DNA from: Brachypterus glaber
Taxonomy: Eukaryota > Arthropoda > Insecta > Coleoptera > Kateretidae
Assembly: GCA_958510825.1 (NCBI GenBank)
Contig: OY294052.1
Coordinates: 3,183,816-3,247,815 of the forward strand
Length of the DNA: 64,000 bases
Reading direction: 5' to 3'
The notes beneath the pieces were generated by a model that saw only the letters and a list, made by a program, of their open reading frames with translations, was not told where the DNA came from and made no database searches. A program made the translations under genes and the position numbers. This document shows positions 31,427-43,300 of the stretch, piece after piece (position 1 is the stretch's first letter; each line of letters starts with the position of its first letter).

Positions 31427-32263
31427 TTACACAGAAAAACGTATCGATATAGTTTGGCACGCACGCCTTAGAACGCTCTTGGCGGAAAGAAGAGAGCGCG
31501 AATGATTCCTCCCCCTTTCGTCGGAGGATTTCTTGTGGTAGTCAAGCTAGACGTTATAAGCACGGACTTCCATAAGGCATTTCATTAAATAGATCCTTAT
31601 ATATTGCTTGTTAAGCCTGAAGAATTTGAGTTTCATAGAACTCTAGTTGCATCTTTTTGGCAATTAATAAATTCTATTTCTAATAACATGAAATTTTCGC
31701 AAGCCTTTAATTTTCTAATTTAACTATTAATAATCTGATTTTTTTATTACCTACACAGGTATATTATACAGGTTATTTAATAAAGAGGGAATAATTTAAG
31801 AGTAAGCTCATAAGCTTAAAAGGTTTACAAGTAGGTTTCTAAATGAAGTATTATATGCTGTAAAAGCAAAATATAAATAAAAAATATTATCCTATGTAAA
31901 AGGACACCAAAACCATAAAGATTATTAATTGCCCATTTATTTTTTTAAGTAAAAAAAGGGTTGATTAAAAGTGATTCGAAAAATAATAGGGTCGTTACAT
32001 TATAACAATTTTTTGTGTGCAAAAATAAAAATTGGGACCTATTTTCGTCAGGTGTGACTAAAAAAGCGGTTTAATAATAAAGGTAAATGAAGTTAAATGA
32101 GGTGAACTTTTATATGAGACTTTCATTCCTGTATAATATGTAAATTTATCTTTATTTCATATGTCTGCCATTTTTAACATTATTCTTTTTACTTTATTAA
32201 ATTGACCGTCCTTGTGCGGTGAAATATCACTGTCAGTTTTAATATTGATGACCAAAAAATATA
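31427..32263. other. No gene; short GC-rich patch
   Basis: 31440-31560 is more GC-rich (GAACGCTCTTGGCGGAAAGAAG...) but lacks a frame or tRNA/SINE boxes. The rest is AT-rich. Confidence 0.4.
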
Positions 32264-32567
32264 TATACCGGGTGTCCCAACTCTATTTACCTAGCGATTT
32301 TCTCGAAAACTAAAAGAGATAATCAAGTTCTGCGAAAACCATCTTAAATAAGACAACTTAAACTATCTTTTAGCATTTATTTTACATTTTCAGCTCTCAA
32401 AATGTGGGCAGGGGGGCACAGAGGGGTAGTTTTTTTTAAATGAAAAGGGGGGTCATGTGATACATCATTTTAAAGAAAATAAAACTCTCTATTAGACTGT
32501 ATATGTTTTAATTTTTTAAACAATTTTTTTAAATAATGTATTGTCCATTCTCAAAGTGGAGTAAAAT

Positions 32568-33168
32568 ATTTCAGGAAATAAACACAACTTCTCAAAGTCT
32601 TCTCCACAATTTTTTTATTATTATTATATTTGGCTTTGGCTACATGTTTCGTCCCTAATTCAAGTGGGACATCTTACCTTACCCACGTAAATTCAACCAA
32701 CCGTACTAATGCAAAACTACGTAAGTTAGTACGGTTGGTTGAATTTACGTGGGTAAGGTAGTTTTCTACAAATTTAGGTAATCCGATTTAATTTGACAGT
32801 ATGATATTTGACAGAAAAATGTAATAATTTGTTTAAAAAAATGGTATTTAATTGTTATTTATTAATGTTAATGACGTCTAGTATTGTTTTGTGAACGTTT
32901 TTCTATAATCTACAATAGATGTTACATTTCTAGACAGTTTCTTTAGGTAGGTGAACATAACCTAAAAAAAAAAACAAATTTTTGTATTAATTTTAAGTTT
33001 TATCTATTTATTTTTACTATGATATCTTTCTTTCAATATTTATAGAACCTATACGGCCTGAAGATGTCCCACTTGAATTAGGGACGAAACATGTAGCCAA
33101 AGCCAAATATAATAATAATAAAAAAATTGTGGAGAAGACTTTGAGAAGTTGTGTTTATTTCCTGAAAT
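32568..33168. mobile_element. Nested inverted-repeat element ATTTCAGGAAATAAAC
   Basis: Ends ATTTCAGGAAATAAACACAAC and the inverse GTTGTGTTTATTTCCTGAAAT. The arms continue for about 110 bp through TTTGGCTTTGGCTACATG and GTCCCTAATTCAAGTGGGAC. It holds a perfect hairpin at 32675-32760. Confidence 0.85.
32675..32760. repeat. Perfect 34-bp-arm hairpin
   Basis: The arm 32675-32708 (starts TACCTTACCCACGTAAATTC) is perfectly inverted at 32727-32760, around an 18-nt loop. This is the innermost of three nested palindromes. Confidence 0.92.
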
Positions 33169-33814
33169 TTTTTTAAATGTTTTGATTTTTTATTTTTTTA
33201 TGCCAAAAAATGCGATTTTTTAATTTTTTTTTTGTAAATGTTATTTATGTCAATTAAGATTAGTTTAAAAGTATAATTCACGTTTCTTTATCATGAAATT
33301 AGTAACTTTTAAAAAATGGTTTGATTTTTTTAAAGTAATTTTGACAAAAATACCCATTTTCAACCCTATTTTAAACCCAACAAAAAATGTTAAAAAAAAA
33401 TAAAAAATATATAGTTCAATGGAGAATTTTATAAGCTTTAAAATGATGTATCACACGACCACGCTTTCCATTAAAAAAAAAGTCCTCTGTGCCCCCCTGC
33501 CCACATTTCAAGAGCTGAAAGTATCAAATATATGCTAAAGGATAGTTTAAGATGTCTTATTTAAGAATGTTTTCTCAGAACTTGATTATCTTTTTTAGTT
33601 TACGAGAAAATGGCTGGGTAAATAGAGTTGGGACACCCGGTATATATTAGATGAAGTTTATTTAATAAATTAGCTTATATTAAATTATGATTTTTAAAAC
33701 CATAAACCCCGCGAAGGACTTCCGGGTCTCAAGAAAATCCTCAGCGAAAATGAGGGACATGTGTGTCCCTCGCTACTACCCCGTTTTTAGATATTAATTA
33801 TAAAGTGTAAGTTT

Positions 33815-34135
33815 TTTTTTCTATGACCTAGTTAGTAATTAGTACTTATTTTCCACCCGTTGCCATGACAGCGGTCGCAAAGTGACAGTCAGCTGATTTT
33901 ACATATCTGCTGTCAGAAAACAAGTGAACGTCAAACACAAAACGTCAAACTAATAAAATTTTAAGACAATTTTTGCGTTTTTTTATGTTTATGTGTTAGG
34001 TCGTAGGAAAATAGTATACGCACCTTGACGCAAACCTATTTCAGTGCACTCGGCTCCTCCTTGTAAAAAAATAAGCACTCTCGTGCACTGAAAATCAGGT
34101 TCGCGTAATAAACTATTTGATATATATGGATAAAA
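33815..34135 (+). repeat. Dispersed repeat (GACCTAGTTAGTA...GTTGCCATGACAGCG), copy 1
   Basis: Contains CTATGACCTAGTTAGTA, CACCCGTTGCCATGACAGCG and AGTGACAGTCAGCTGATTTTA, then GTCGTAGGAAAATAGTATACGCACC and AGTGCACTCGG. Matches 51655-52090. Part of it is shared with the body of the SINE at 14067. Confidence 0.75.
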
Positions 34136-34282
34136 CTCATGTCAACTAAATTTTTAAAATAGTAAAAAGCGTTTTACTACTAAAGTGCTATTTTTAAGAT
34201 ATTTACAATAATGGCGAAGGCGCTCTCAATAATACAAAGATTTTCTCAAATTTTTGGTATTTTATAAACTGGAGATACTTAA

Positions 34283-35474
34283 CCCAGGTAGCAAAATAAC
34301 ATGACATTCACGTGAAAGCCACGCTAATATGTGACATGTGATGTTAAGATTGTAGTCTCATTTAACAAGAATGTAGCATGGTGGGGATGTCCTAAGTCCG
34401 CCCCTAATAACATCACACAATGACATCCCGAAAATAACTTGTTTGTGACATCATAAATCCACATTCCTGTTATATCTAATATCTTATGGATGCCGTTACT
34501 GGTACTTTAATATTTAAATAATATTCTAGGATATTAGCTTTTTCTAAATTAAAACGATTAAAAACGCTATAACCCTATAAAAAAAAATCGGATTTAAAAT
34601 CAGTAATTGAATCAATCACAGATTGAAACGGATAGATTCTAAATACGAAATTGCAGATTAAGCGGAGAATATATTCCTTTAATCCGTGTCCTTGGTCTTG
34701 AGAAGCCCGGCAGGGCCCCCTATCCATTGGAAATCGTATAATGTGTATACAATTTCCTTATAATAATTTACTCTATCAACATCATCTTATATCGATTTTT
34801 TTGCTTCGAACGTCGGTGAGAAGCAAAATAACATGACATTCACGTGAAATATGTGACATGCGATATATTCACAGCGTTGCTAAATATTTGTTATTAAATA
34901 ACATGGTTGTCACGTCACACGTGTTACGTTGCAAATGTGATGTTAAATACATGTTATTTTTCAATATCACACGGAAAAAAAATTATAGCTAGGAGCGCTA
35001 TAACACACATACCAAGCAAATTATAATCGCCTATTATATAAATACAAGGCTTTCTCTTACAATTATGGCAGTCAGTGTAAAAATTTATATGAAATACTTT
35101 AATTGTTTAGTGAATAATAAAATATAACAAATAGTATGGCATTTATAGCTTAAATAGATTTAATTATTGTCCGTGCTAATAATTTTTATAATATAATAAA
35201 ATTTCTGTAAATTTATAATAGTGCCTGTAATAAATATAATCGTGTCTGTAATATATATAATCGTTTCCAATTTATTTTTAACATTATTAGTTATTGTGTC
35301 CCTTATAATCTATAGCTTAAATCACTATAATTTGCCACTGTTACCAAATATCTTATAATGTATAGCGCAGAGCCCACTAATTTTTTTCCGTGCATGTGAT
35401 GTTATGATTTAGTTTAAAAATACACCCAAAAGTGATATTAATTTCTTGTAATATAACATCCCTTGCTACCTGGG
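34283..35474. mobile_element. CCCAGGTAGC-ended element with nested MITE
   Basis: Starts CCCAGGTAGCAAAATAACATGACATTCACG and ends TAACATCCCTTGCTACCTGGG, with inverted CCCAGGTAGC termini. Internal 'aacatgacattcacgtgaaa' occurs twice (about 34298 and 34829). A 425-bp MITE is inserted at 34968-35392. No coding capacity. Confidence 0.7.
34968..35392. mobile_element. CACGGAAAAA-ended MITE, copy 2 (425 bp)
   Basis: Almost identical to 7387-7810, with ends CACGGAAAAAAA and TTTTTTTCCGTG. Flanked by CA on both sides here rather than TA. Confidence 0.92.
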
Positions 35475-35579
35475 AAGGGTTCTAAAAAAGGGATTTTGTT
35501 ATAACTAATATAGGATGTCAAATGAGGAAACAAATTTGTGGTATTTCCTACGTTTCACGCCTTTATTTGCCCTTCATCA

Positions 35580-37882
35580 TGTAGCAGTTATGACTGCCAC
35601 TGTTTTTAAAGATTACCTGATCTGTGTCACGTAATCATACGATGTTACCATTTTTTCAGAAGTTAGTATTTCTTTCTATTTGCACATATAAGATTGAGTA
35701 CAGACTTATTGTATGGTCTTGTGGAAGTCTTGCGATGGTCCTTGATTCCATTTGCTGGGTCATTTTTCTTTTATTACAGAATTTGTCTTATTTTTGGTGT
35801 TTACTTTTGATAGCCTAAAATATAATAACAAACGTCTAGTAATCTACTACTTTCAGTACTTGAGTTAGCTACTGATGTTTTTCAGCTAGTCTTACCTTTT
35901 TAATCACAGCTAAAGCTTCTGGAAGTCGGATAAAATCATTATCAAAGATTGTTTACCTAATTTTGAGGTTAGTTTTACTTCTACCCGCATTCAGGTATAC
36001 AGTATGCATTGCATGGTCAGCTGATGACTTCAAGTTGGTTTATTTTCGTCGTATCATTTCTTAAACCATATGAAACGATTGTTAGATGTATGGCTAGGCA
36101 TTTTAAACTTATTTAGAGTATTCTTTTTCTTTATTTTCAAGTATTATGGGGATTATGAATAGATGTTTTTTGTGTTGCCTACCCTCAAAATCGATTTGTT
36201 GTTCGTAGTTCCAAGTTTCGCCACGGGGGGAGTTTTGTACCTTGCCGGAGTTGAAGGGAGTGGCGTTCTTTTTCAAAACGACAAGCAATGGCGTTCAGGT
36301 CGTAAAATCAGAATCTGATTTTTGTGAAACCATCCGTGGTTTATGTTTGTGTAAAAATGTTGCAATAAGTTTGTAATGAAGTATAGTATAATCCTACGTA
36401 ATTAGTTCAAGCAGTTTTAATGGAAATTCCACAATATTCATCTTTCAAAGTAAGTCGCTTTTTGGTTACCTAAGTTACAAGTGTTTAACACGTTGTTTTC
36501 TTTATTTTCATTAGAGGCGTACAGATGAAGGCTTCAGGCTGCAGAGTATTCTAGTATTCAGCACTTACTGCTCCAATTAATTCAGTTTTGAACTGGGTAA
36601 GTTTATTTTAAATCTAATTACGGATTTCGATTTTTCATATCGATGGCTGAGTTCTAAAGTCGCTGTTCTTTCTTTCTAGATTGTTGGTGAAGCTTTTCCA
36701 TTTCTGTTCTAACGTTCTTCGAATGTTTTGACGATACCTCTATCCCAAATTTTATGAATATTGTTGGTGAAGCTTTTATATTTTACAACGTTACCGTTAT
36801 CTCAAATTTTACGAGTATCGATGGCGAAGCTTTTCATTTCAACTTTAACTTCAATTTTCATTGAGGTGTTCTTCAATTTTCCACATTAGTTTTCAAGAGT
36901 TTTCAAGATTTTTCAAGATGTTCAGTAAATTGCAGTACCGTTTTTAAGCCAAGAGGTTTACAAACGTTTCAATGGATCCTCAAGCGTTTGAGTTTCAAAC
37001 GTGTTCAAATTTGTAAGGAGTTCTCAAGGCAAGGACAAGGAAATGTTCTGCACAGTGACGTACATCATCAGGGAGTGGGACAACGTATTTGGTCGTTCCA
37101 GGGACAACTTTAATTAACAGGTTTTTATAGTTTTAGTGTAAATAATGAAAATGCGGTTTACTATATTTATTTTTGGTAAAATATCCAAGTTCTCAAATTT
37201 TAATATTTATTAAGGTGCTCTATTTTATTATGAATATTCTAGGTTGGTTTGTAAACAAAGTTGCAACTTTGGGCCGTACGCCTAGATTACTATTTTTCAC
37301 TTATTAACACATACCTTATATTACTGTTTTTATTTAGGTTATTCACCATAATAATTTTGGTATACATATTTTAACATTTTTGCAATAGGGTAGTTCACCA
37401 CATTTTTTTTTATATTTCGCAATGGGGTCTTTTCACCATACTTTTGGTAATTTATAATTTTATTTTAATTAATATGATTAATTAAAGTTGTCTACTTGTC
37501 ATTTTAAATAAACATTGTAACAGCACATATTTGAGTTTTTGTTTAAATTATAATCAACACAAGATATACAAATCTATTCAAATCATAGTTATTTTTCAGG
37601 TTTACACATGCTGTAAAAGATAATTAATATTCTAGTACATTATTTTTTATGTGTTTGAATCTTAACACATAAACTGCCAAGCACATGTATGTTTACAAGA
37701 TTCTGGCGCCCAAGGTGTTAAACTAAGCTTATTATCATAATTTTAATCCATGAACCCCTGTGCCCGTACTGATGCCAGTTAGCCGATCGCAACCGTACAT
37801 TTTCTTTTCTGTAATAAGTAACCAGGGCAGCGCCTGATAATTTTTTAGTTTTTACTTATTCTAGACAGGAAAACGCGGTACA
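35580..37882 (+). repeat. 5' LTR (2303 bp)
   Basis: Begins TGTAGCAG and ends GCGGTACA. An AATAAA at 37507-37512 is a candidate polyadenylation signal. Three imperfect tandem units sharing ATTGTTGGTGAAGCTTTT lie at about 36679-36840. Two consecutive intron-like segments are seen at 36450-36514 and 36597-36679 (see findings). Small frames such as 35624-35818 have no recognisable product. Confidence 0.95.
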
Positions 37883-37885
37883 CAA

Positions 37886-37903
37886 TGGCGCCCAAATAAC
37901 GTG
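37886..37903 (+). promoter_or_regulatory. Primer-binding site
   Basis: TGGCGCCCAAATAACGTG starts 3 bp after the 5' LTR, with the TGG complementary to a tRNA CCA end. The primer tRNA is not identified. Confidence 0.8.
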
Positions 37904-38797
37904 GGATTAAGCTAGTTTAACTTTTAAATTTTTGAAGTTTGTGAAAAAAATATAAAGTAAAAAAAAAAAAAAAAAAAAAAATTTTTTTTGAGATATTTTT
38001 AAGATATTTTTAAGATATTTAGACAAAACTGGATATGGTTGTTGATTTGATTTAAACAATAGGTGTGCAATGTTTAAAAAATAGTTTGGTGTATACAGGG
38101 AGAAAAGAAACCACGGATAGGTTGAGAGTACCAAAAGGGTAAAGTTTTGAGTTTTATTCGAATTCTAAAATATATAGGATCGTAATAAAAAAAGTATTGG
38201 ACGCAGTGGTACAGTTTTTGGTTATTTTTGATTCTGAAATATACAGGGTAAAAATAAAAGTTAGAGAGAATTTTTTTTGAAAAGCAAACATTTTGGTGCA
38301 TAGTTTTGATTATTTTAATTCTGAAATATATAGAGTAAAATAAAGAGAGAAAAGTTTGGCCAGTGAGTTATTTTAGTTCTAAAATATATAGGAGAAAATA
38401 AAGTTGAGAGGTTTTTGGTTATGAAATTCTAAAATATATAGAATGGATTAAAGTTTGATGAAAGATGAGAGATTTTTTGAGTTTGTGAAATTCTGAAATA
38501 TACAGGGTGAACAAAAAAGGTGTAGTAGTACGCGAGAATAAATCGTGGAGTTTTTGGTTCCGATCCGAATCTAAAAAAGAGTGGCGGACAGGGCAAGTAT
38601 TTTTGAAAAAATATTGCAAATTTTGAGTGAGATTGCGAGAGATTTTTGAAAGATTTCTGAAAGATTTTCAAAAGATTTTTGAGAGTGAATATTTTTAGAA
38701 AGAATATTGACTATTTAAAGAGAGATTGCGAAAGATTTTTGACAGATTTTGACAGATTTTTGATAGTAAATTTTAGTAATAAATTAAAATTTTAATC
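37904..38797 (+). repeat. Retrotransposon leader with degenerate repeated motif
   Basis: A 0.9-kb untranslated leader. Six copies of a motif close to ATTCTRAAATATAYAGRRT lie at 38162, 38231, 38318, 38375, 38426 and 38490, spaced 51-87 bp apart. Downstream (about 38630-38765) AGATTTTTGA-type units recur. An A-run followed by a T-run is at 37959-37989. The ATG at 38798 starts gag. Confidence 0.85.
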
Positions 38798-40312
38798 ATG
38801 GAAGATTTAAATAAAATGGATCTTAGATATTTGACGGTAGAGCAAATAAATTATGAATTGCGTATTAGGTCTTTAACGGCTAGGAATGATAGAAATGCGA
38901 AAATTAAAACATTGAGTAGAGCTATAGCAAGGGAAACGGAGGACAATAAATATGTCGATCCGGAGTTTAATTTCAATAATGAGGTAAAAGCTATTAATGA
39001 TAATATTGATATTGTAAAAACTTTAGTTAAAGAACTTGAGGAGTTTGAGTACTCAATTTCTCAACTCATTCGTATAAAGTCAAATCTAGCGCACATAAAT
39101 AAGCGTTTAAATAGATTTCCGGAAGTAAAGGATAAAGAAGCAGATAGGACAAAATTTTTACAGATTTCTAAAGCCACTTGTTTAGAATTAGAGGCGGATT
39201 TGATTGAGGCTCATACTGCGCATGAGAATAAGGTCAATGAAACTAATATGACAAGAATTTCTTTAAATGACACAACGTTTCATGCAGCAGCTAATACTTC
39301 GGCTAGATCAGACCCGGACTTTATAAAGCCTGTACCTGTTTATAAATGGGGTGTTTCTTTTGACGGTACTGGAGACGTACTTTCGTTCATTGAAAAAGTA
39401 GATTATTTAAAAGTTTGTAGAAACGTCTCAGATGAAATTTTATTTAAAACAGCTTATGACTTATTTAAAGAGCCGGCGCTCTCTTGGTTTTTGTCAGTTA
39501 AAAGTTCAGTTAATAATTGGTCAGAGTTAATAGGATTATTAAAGAAAGAATTTTTGTCTGCTAGTGTAGATGATCATACTTGGGATGACATCAGGGCAAA
39601 GTATCAAAAACCAGATGAGTCAATTTCAGTTTTTACAGCGGCTATGGAGACATTATTTAAGAGACTTTTGCGTTATCCTAGTGATTTTACAAAATTGAAA
39701 ACAATTAGGGAAAGGATACTTCCACATTATTTTACTCCGTTATCATTAGTAGAAGTAAACTCGATTGAAGACCTCAGAAAGTATTGTAAAAAGTTAGATG
39801 AAGCTTACATTTTGAAACAAAAAAGTGTAACAAATAAAAACGCAATTTATAAGAAATCAGTACCTAGGGTAAATGTGGTAGAAACTCAAGATAGTAGTTT
39901 TGCAGAGGAAAGTAGTTGTGTAAATAAAGCAAGTAGTAGTAAAAATGTTTGTAAAGAAGGGCATTGTTGTCAGATAAATTCAAATAGTAATTTTAGTAAC
40001 AATTTTAGAAATAATAATAATAGTAATGGTAACTATAATAGAAATTTCAGAAATAATGGATATAAATCTTTTGGTAGTAATAGTAGCAGTAATTTTAATA
40101 GTAATAAAAATCAGAAAAATAGCAGTTCAGAAAATAATAGTACAGTAAATAGTAGTAATCAAGTAAAGCAAATAGTCTGTTATAATTGTAATGGAATTAA
40201 TCATGTTTTTAGTAAATGTCTTGCAAAAAGGACTAAGTTTTGTTACCGTTGTGGAAAAAAAGACGTATTTTTAAAAGATTGTTCTAATTGTCAAAAAAAT
40301 GTAGAGCAGTAG
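38798..40312 (+). CDS. gag: Gag polyprotein of the gypsy element
   Basis: A 504-residue structural protein that would form the virus-like particle and bind the element RNA. The N-terminal and central part (about 1-370) is a charged, helical capsid-like region without a signal peptide. Residues about 390-455 are a low-complexity Asn/Ser-rich linker. A canonical CCHC zinc knuckle, CX2CX4HX4C, lies at 461-474. A second knuckle at 482-495 has Val in place of His (C-X2-C-X4-V-X4-C), so its zinc binding is doubtful. The ATG is the first in the frame after a 0.9-kb leader. The frame ends at TAG 40310-40312. Pol overlaps in the -1 frame and a frameshift signal sits just before the stop, so Gag would be the main product and Gag-Pol the minor one. 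Confidence 0.94.
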   Translation: MEDLNKMDLRYLTVEQINYELRIRSLTARNDRNAKIKTLSRAIARETEDNKYVDPEFNFNNEVKAINDNIDIVKTLVKELEEFEYSISQLIRIKSNLAHINKRLNRFPEVKDKEADRTKFLQISKATCLELEADLIEAHTAHENKVNETNMTRISLNDTTFHAAANTSARSDPDFIKPVPVYKWGVSFDGTGDVLSFIEKVDYLKVCRNVSDEILFKTAYDLFKEPALSWFLSVKSSVNNWSELIGLLKKEFLSASVDDHTWDDIRAKYQKPDESISVFTAAMETLFKRLLRYPSDFTKLKTIRERILPHYFTPLSLVEVNSIEDLRKYCKKLDEAYILKQKSVTNKNAIYKKSVPRVNVVETQDSSFAEESSCVNKASSSKNVCKEGHCCQINSNSNFSNNFRNNNNSNGNYNRNFRNNGYKSFGSNSSSNFNSNKNQKNSSSENNSTVNSSNQVKQIVCYNCNGINHVFSKCLAKRTKFCYRCGKKDVFLKDCSNCQKNVEQ

Positions 40313-40340
40313 TGGGAAATCCCGGCCGACGCTCACTACT
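40294..40340 (+). promoter_or_regulatory. Predicted -1 programmed frameshift signal
   Basis: The slippery heptamer A AAA AAT (40294-40300), read in gag frame, is followed by a 7-nt spacer. A stem AGTAGTG (40308-40314) pairs with CACTACT (40334-40340), and an alternative inner GGG/CCC hairpin (40314-40316 with 40321-40323) is possible. The gag stop codon falls inside the stem. Spacing and order match known -1 frameshift elements. The function is inferred. Confidence 0.75.
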
Positions 40341-43300
40341 TCATAAGGCCATACCTGATAGTAAGATAACTAGTAGCTACGAAGACAATTGGTTCAATTG
40401 GACAATTTGGCTAGAAAAAGTAAAAGCATTTTATAAAAATCACTTAATTTCCTTAGTAAATTTAAATCCTTTTGAAAATTTACCAAATGATAATAGGCCT
40501 TATATAAAAGCAAGTATCGCTAATAAGCAAATAGTAGCATTAATAGATACTGGCGCTAACTGTTCAGTTATAGGAAATTTGGGAATTAGTTTGATTAAAA
40601 GTTTAAATTTAGAAATTTGTAATAGTAGTATACCATATGTAACTACGGCTGATAAGGCACATCAAAAAGTTTTAGGTTTTGTGGAGTTACCAATTACAGT
40701 CAATGATACAGTAAATGTTTTAAAAATTTTAGTAGTACCGACTTTGCAAACAGAATTTATTTTTGGAGTAGATTTTTTGAAACAATTTTCTATATCTCTA
40801 AGTTTCGAAAATAATTCTTGGAAATTTTTGAATAAAGTAGAAATAAATAGTATTAATTCTAGTAATGAATTTGGAATTTTAGAGTTAAGTAGTGATCAGG
40901 AACATTTAGCTAATAAAGTTAAAGATTTGTTCAAAGAACTAAAAAAAGATAAGTTAGGGTGTACTCATATAATGAAACATGATATTGATACTGGGGATAA
41001 CAAACCTTTTAAAATGCGACAATACCAAATGTCTCCGTATATGCAAGAAATTTTAGTTAAAGAATTAAAAGATATGTTAGCACAAGGGGTAGTCTCTCCT
41101 TCGAATAGCGATTATAATAGTCCGGTATTGTTAGTGAAAAAATCTGATGGATCGCATAGGCTTTGTTTCGATGGTAGAAAATTAAATGCTCAAACAAAGA
41201 AGGATTCTTATCCATTACCAAAAATTGATAGAATTTTAAGTATGCTTGGTAAGGCGAGATATATTTCTACAATCGATCTGAAAAAAGCTTTTTGGCAGAT
41301 TCCACTGACTGAAAGGTCAAAGGAAAAATGCGCTTTCACTGTACCTGGCTATGGTCTATTTCACTTTAATCGTATGTGTTTTGGGTTGGCTAACGCGGCG
41401 CAAAGGCAACAACGATTGATGGATAAATTGTTTGGTGCTGCCTTTGAACCATATATTTTTGTATATTTAGATGACATAATAATAGTATCATCTAGTTTTG
41501 AAGAACATATACGTCTGCTAAAAGAGGTTTATCGTATTTTAAAAGAAGCTAATCTTACAATAAATTTTGATAAGTGTAAATTTTTTAGAAAATCATTAAA
41601 GTATTTGGGTTTTGTTTTGGATAGAGAAGGGTTACGCACAGATATAGAAAAAGTACAGGATATGTTAAATTATAAACGTCCTAGTACAACTACAGAGATT
41701 AAACGGTTTATAGGGTTATGTTCATGGTACAGACGGTTTGTAAAAAATTTTGCAACGTTAGTAGCACCACTTAATGCTTTGCTGAAAGGTTTAGGAAAGA
41801 AACAACCAATTAAATGGAATAATGAAGCTGAAGTCGCGTTTGTTAAAATAAAAGAAGCTCTTGTTTCAGCTCCGGTTTTAACCAGTGCTAGGTACGACCT
41901 TGTTTTCACCATACAATGTGACGCTAGTAATGTAGGTTTGGGAGCAGTGTTAACACAGGTTCAGGAGGGAAAGGAAAAGGTTATTGCATACGCCTCAAGA
42001 ACTCTCTCAAGATCAGAAAGAAATTTTAGCACCGGTGAAAAAGAATGTTTAGCTCTTTTATTCGCGATTGATCGTTTCAGGGGATATATTGAAGGAGTTA
42101 GGTTTAATGTTATAACAGACCATTCTAGTTTAAAGTATTTAGCAAATTTTAAAGACCCGACAGGAAGAATTGCTAGATGGGCGGTTAAACTCCAACAGTA
42201 TGACATGAATATTACATATCGTAAGGGTAGTTTACAAGTAGTTCCAGATGCATTAAGTAGGGCTTTTGAAGAAGTTGAACCAGAAAAACCAGTATTTCCG
42301 TCAGTTAATTTAATATCATTTGATTCGGAACAGTATGGTAAAGATGAGTACTATGTTTCATTAAGAGAAAAGATATTGAAGAGTCCAAATCAATATAAAG
42401 AGTATAGAATTGTAGAAGATAAAATATATAAATTTGATCGTTCTAATTTAGGTATTAAAACGAATATTAAAGAGTGGAAGTTGTTGGTTCCGAGACTCTG
42501 TAGGGTGCTTGTTATGAAAGAATGTCATGATGATCCTTTAGCAGCTCACATGGGTTTTTATAAAACTTTTAATAGGGTATCACAAGAATATTTTTGGCCA
42601 CGTATGAGATCAGATATTTTGAAATATGTTAAGTGTTGTAAAATTTGCGCTGAACAAAAGGTTCCGAATTATGCACGTCATGGGTTGATGGGTAAAGAAA
42701 AGAATATTAGTTTCCCTTGGCAGTGTATTTCAACAGATTTTATAGGTCCATTACCTAGATCGAATGGAGGGTTTTGTTATTTATTAGTAGTATCTGATTG
42801 GTTCACAAAATATACACTTTTACAACCTTTGAAAACAGCTACTGCTCAAGGTGTAATAAAATTTATAGAAAATCAGGTGTTCTTAATATATGGCGTACCG
42901 CAGTACATTATTGTCGATAATGGTACTCAGTTTGCTGGGAAAGCTTTCAAAAAGCTTGCGGACGACTATCAAGTTCAAAAAATCTGGTACAATGCCAAAT
43001 TTCATTCACAAGTAAATCCTACAGAAAGACAGAATCGAACGGTAGAAACGGCGATAAGGTCTTATATAAAAGAAAATCACCGGGAATGGGATAAAAATAT
43101 AGGTAAAATAGGTCTTGCGCTTCGTACCGCAGTTAATGAGGTCCACGGACATTCGCCGGCGTTTCTCAATTTTGGAAGAATCGTACCTTTAACAGGGGCT
43201 TACTATGGCAAAGTTTCGTCCACTCAAGACGTTGAGTTGGAACCGGATTCTCGGGAAATGTATTTTAAGGATTTAGTTGGGTTAAAAGACATTTTTGCGG

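Larger units (their letters stand above)
32264..33648. mobile_element. C-rich inverted-repeat element, copy 3, carrying nested palindromes
   Basis: Outer ends TATACCGGGTGTCCCAACTCTATTTACC and the inverse at about 33620-33645. The terminal arms of about 230 bp include GTGGGCAGGGGGGCACAG. The centre is occupied by a second inverted-repeat unit (32568-33168). Non-coding. Confidence 0.85.

Noticed and set aside
35624..35818. 64-codon hydrophobic frame present in both LTRs (again at 44478-44672)
   Set aside because: It is duplicated only because the LTRs are duplicated. It starts at a non-ATG codon and has no recognisable domain. Chance frame.
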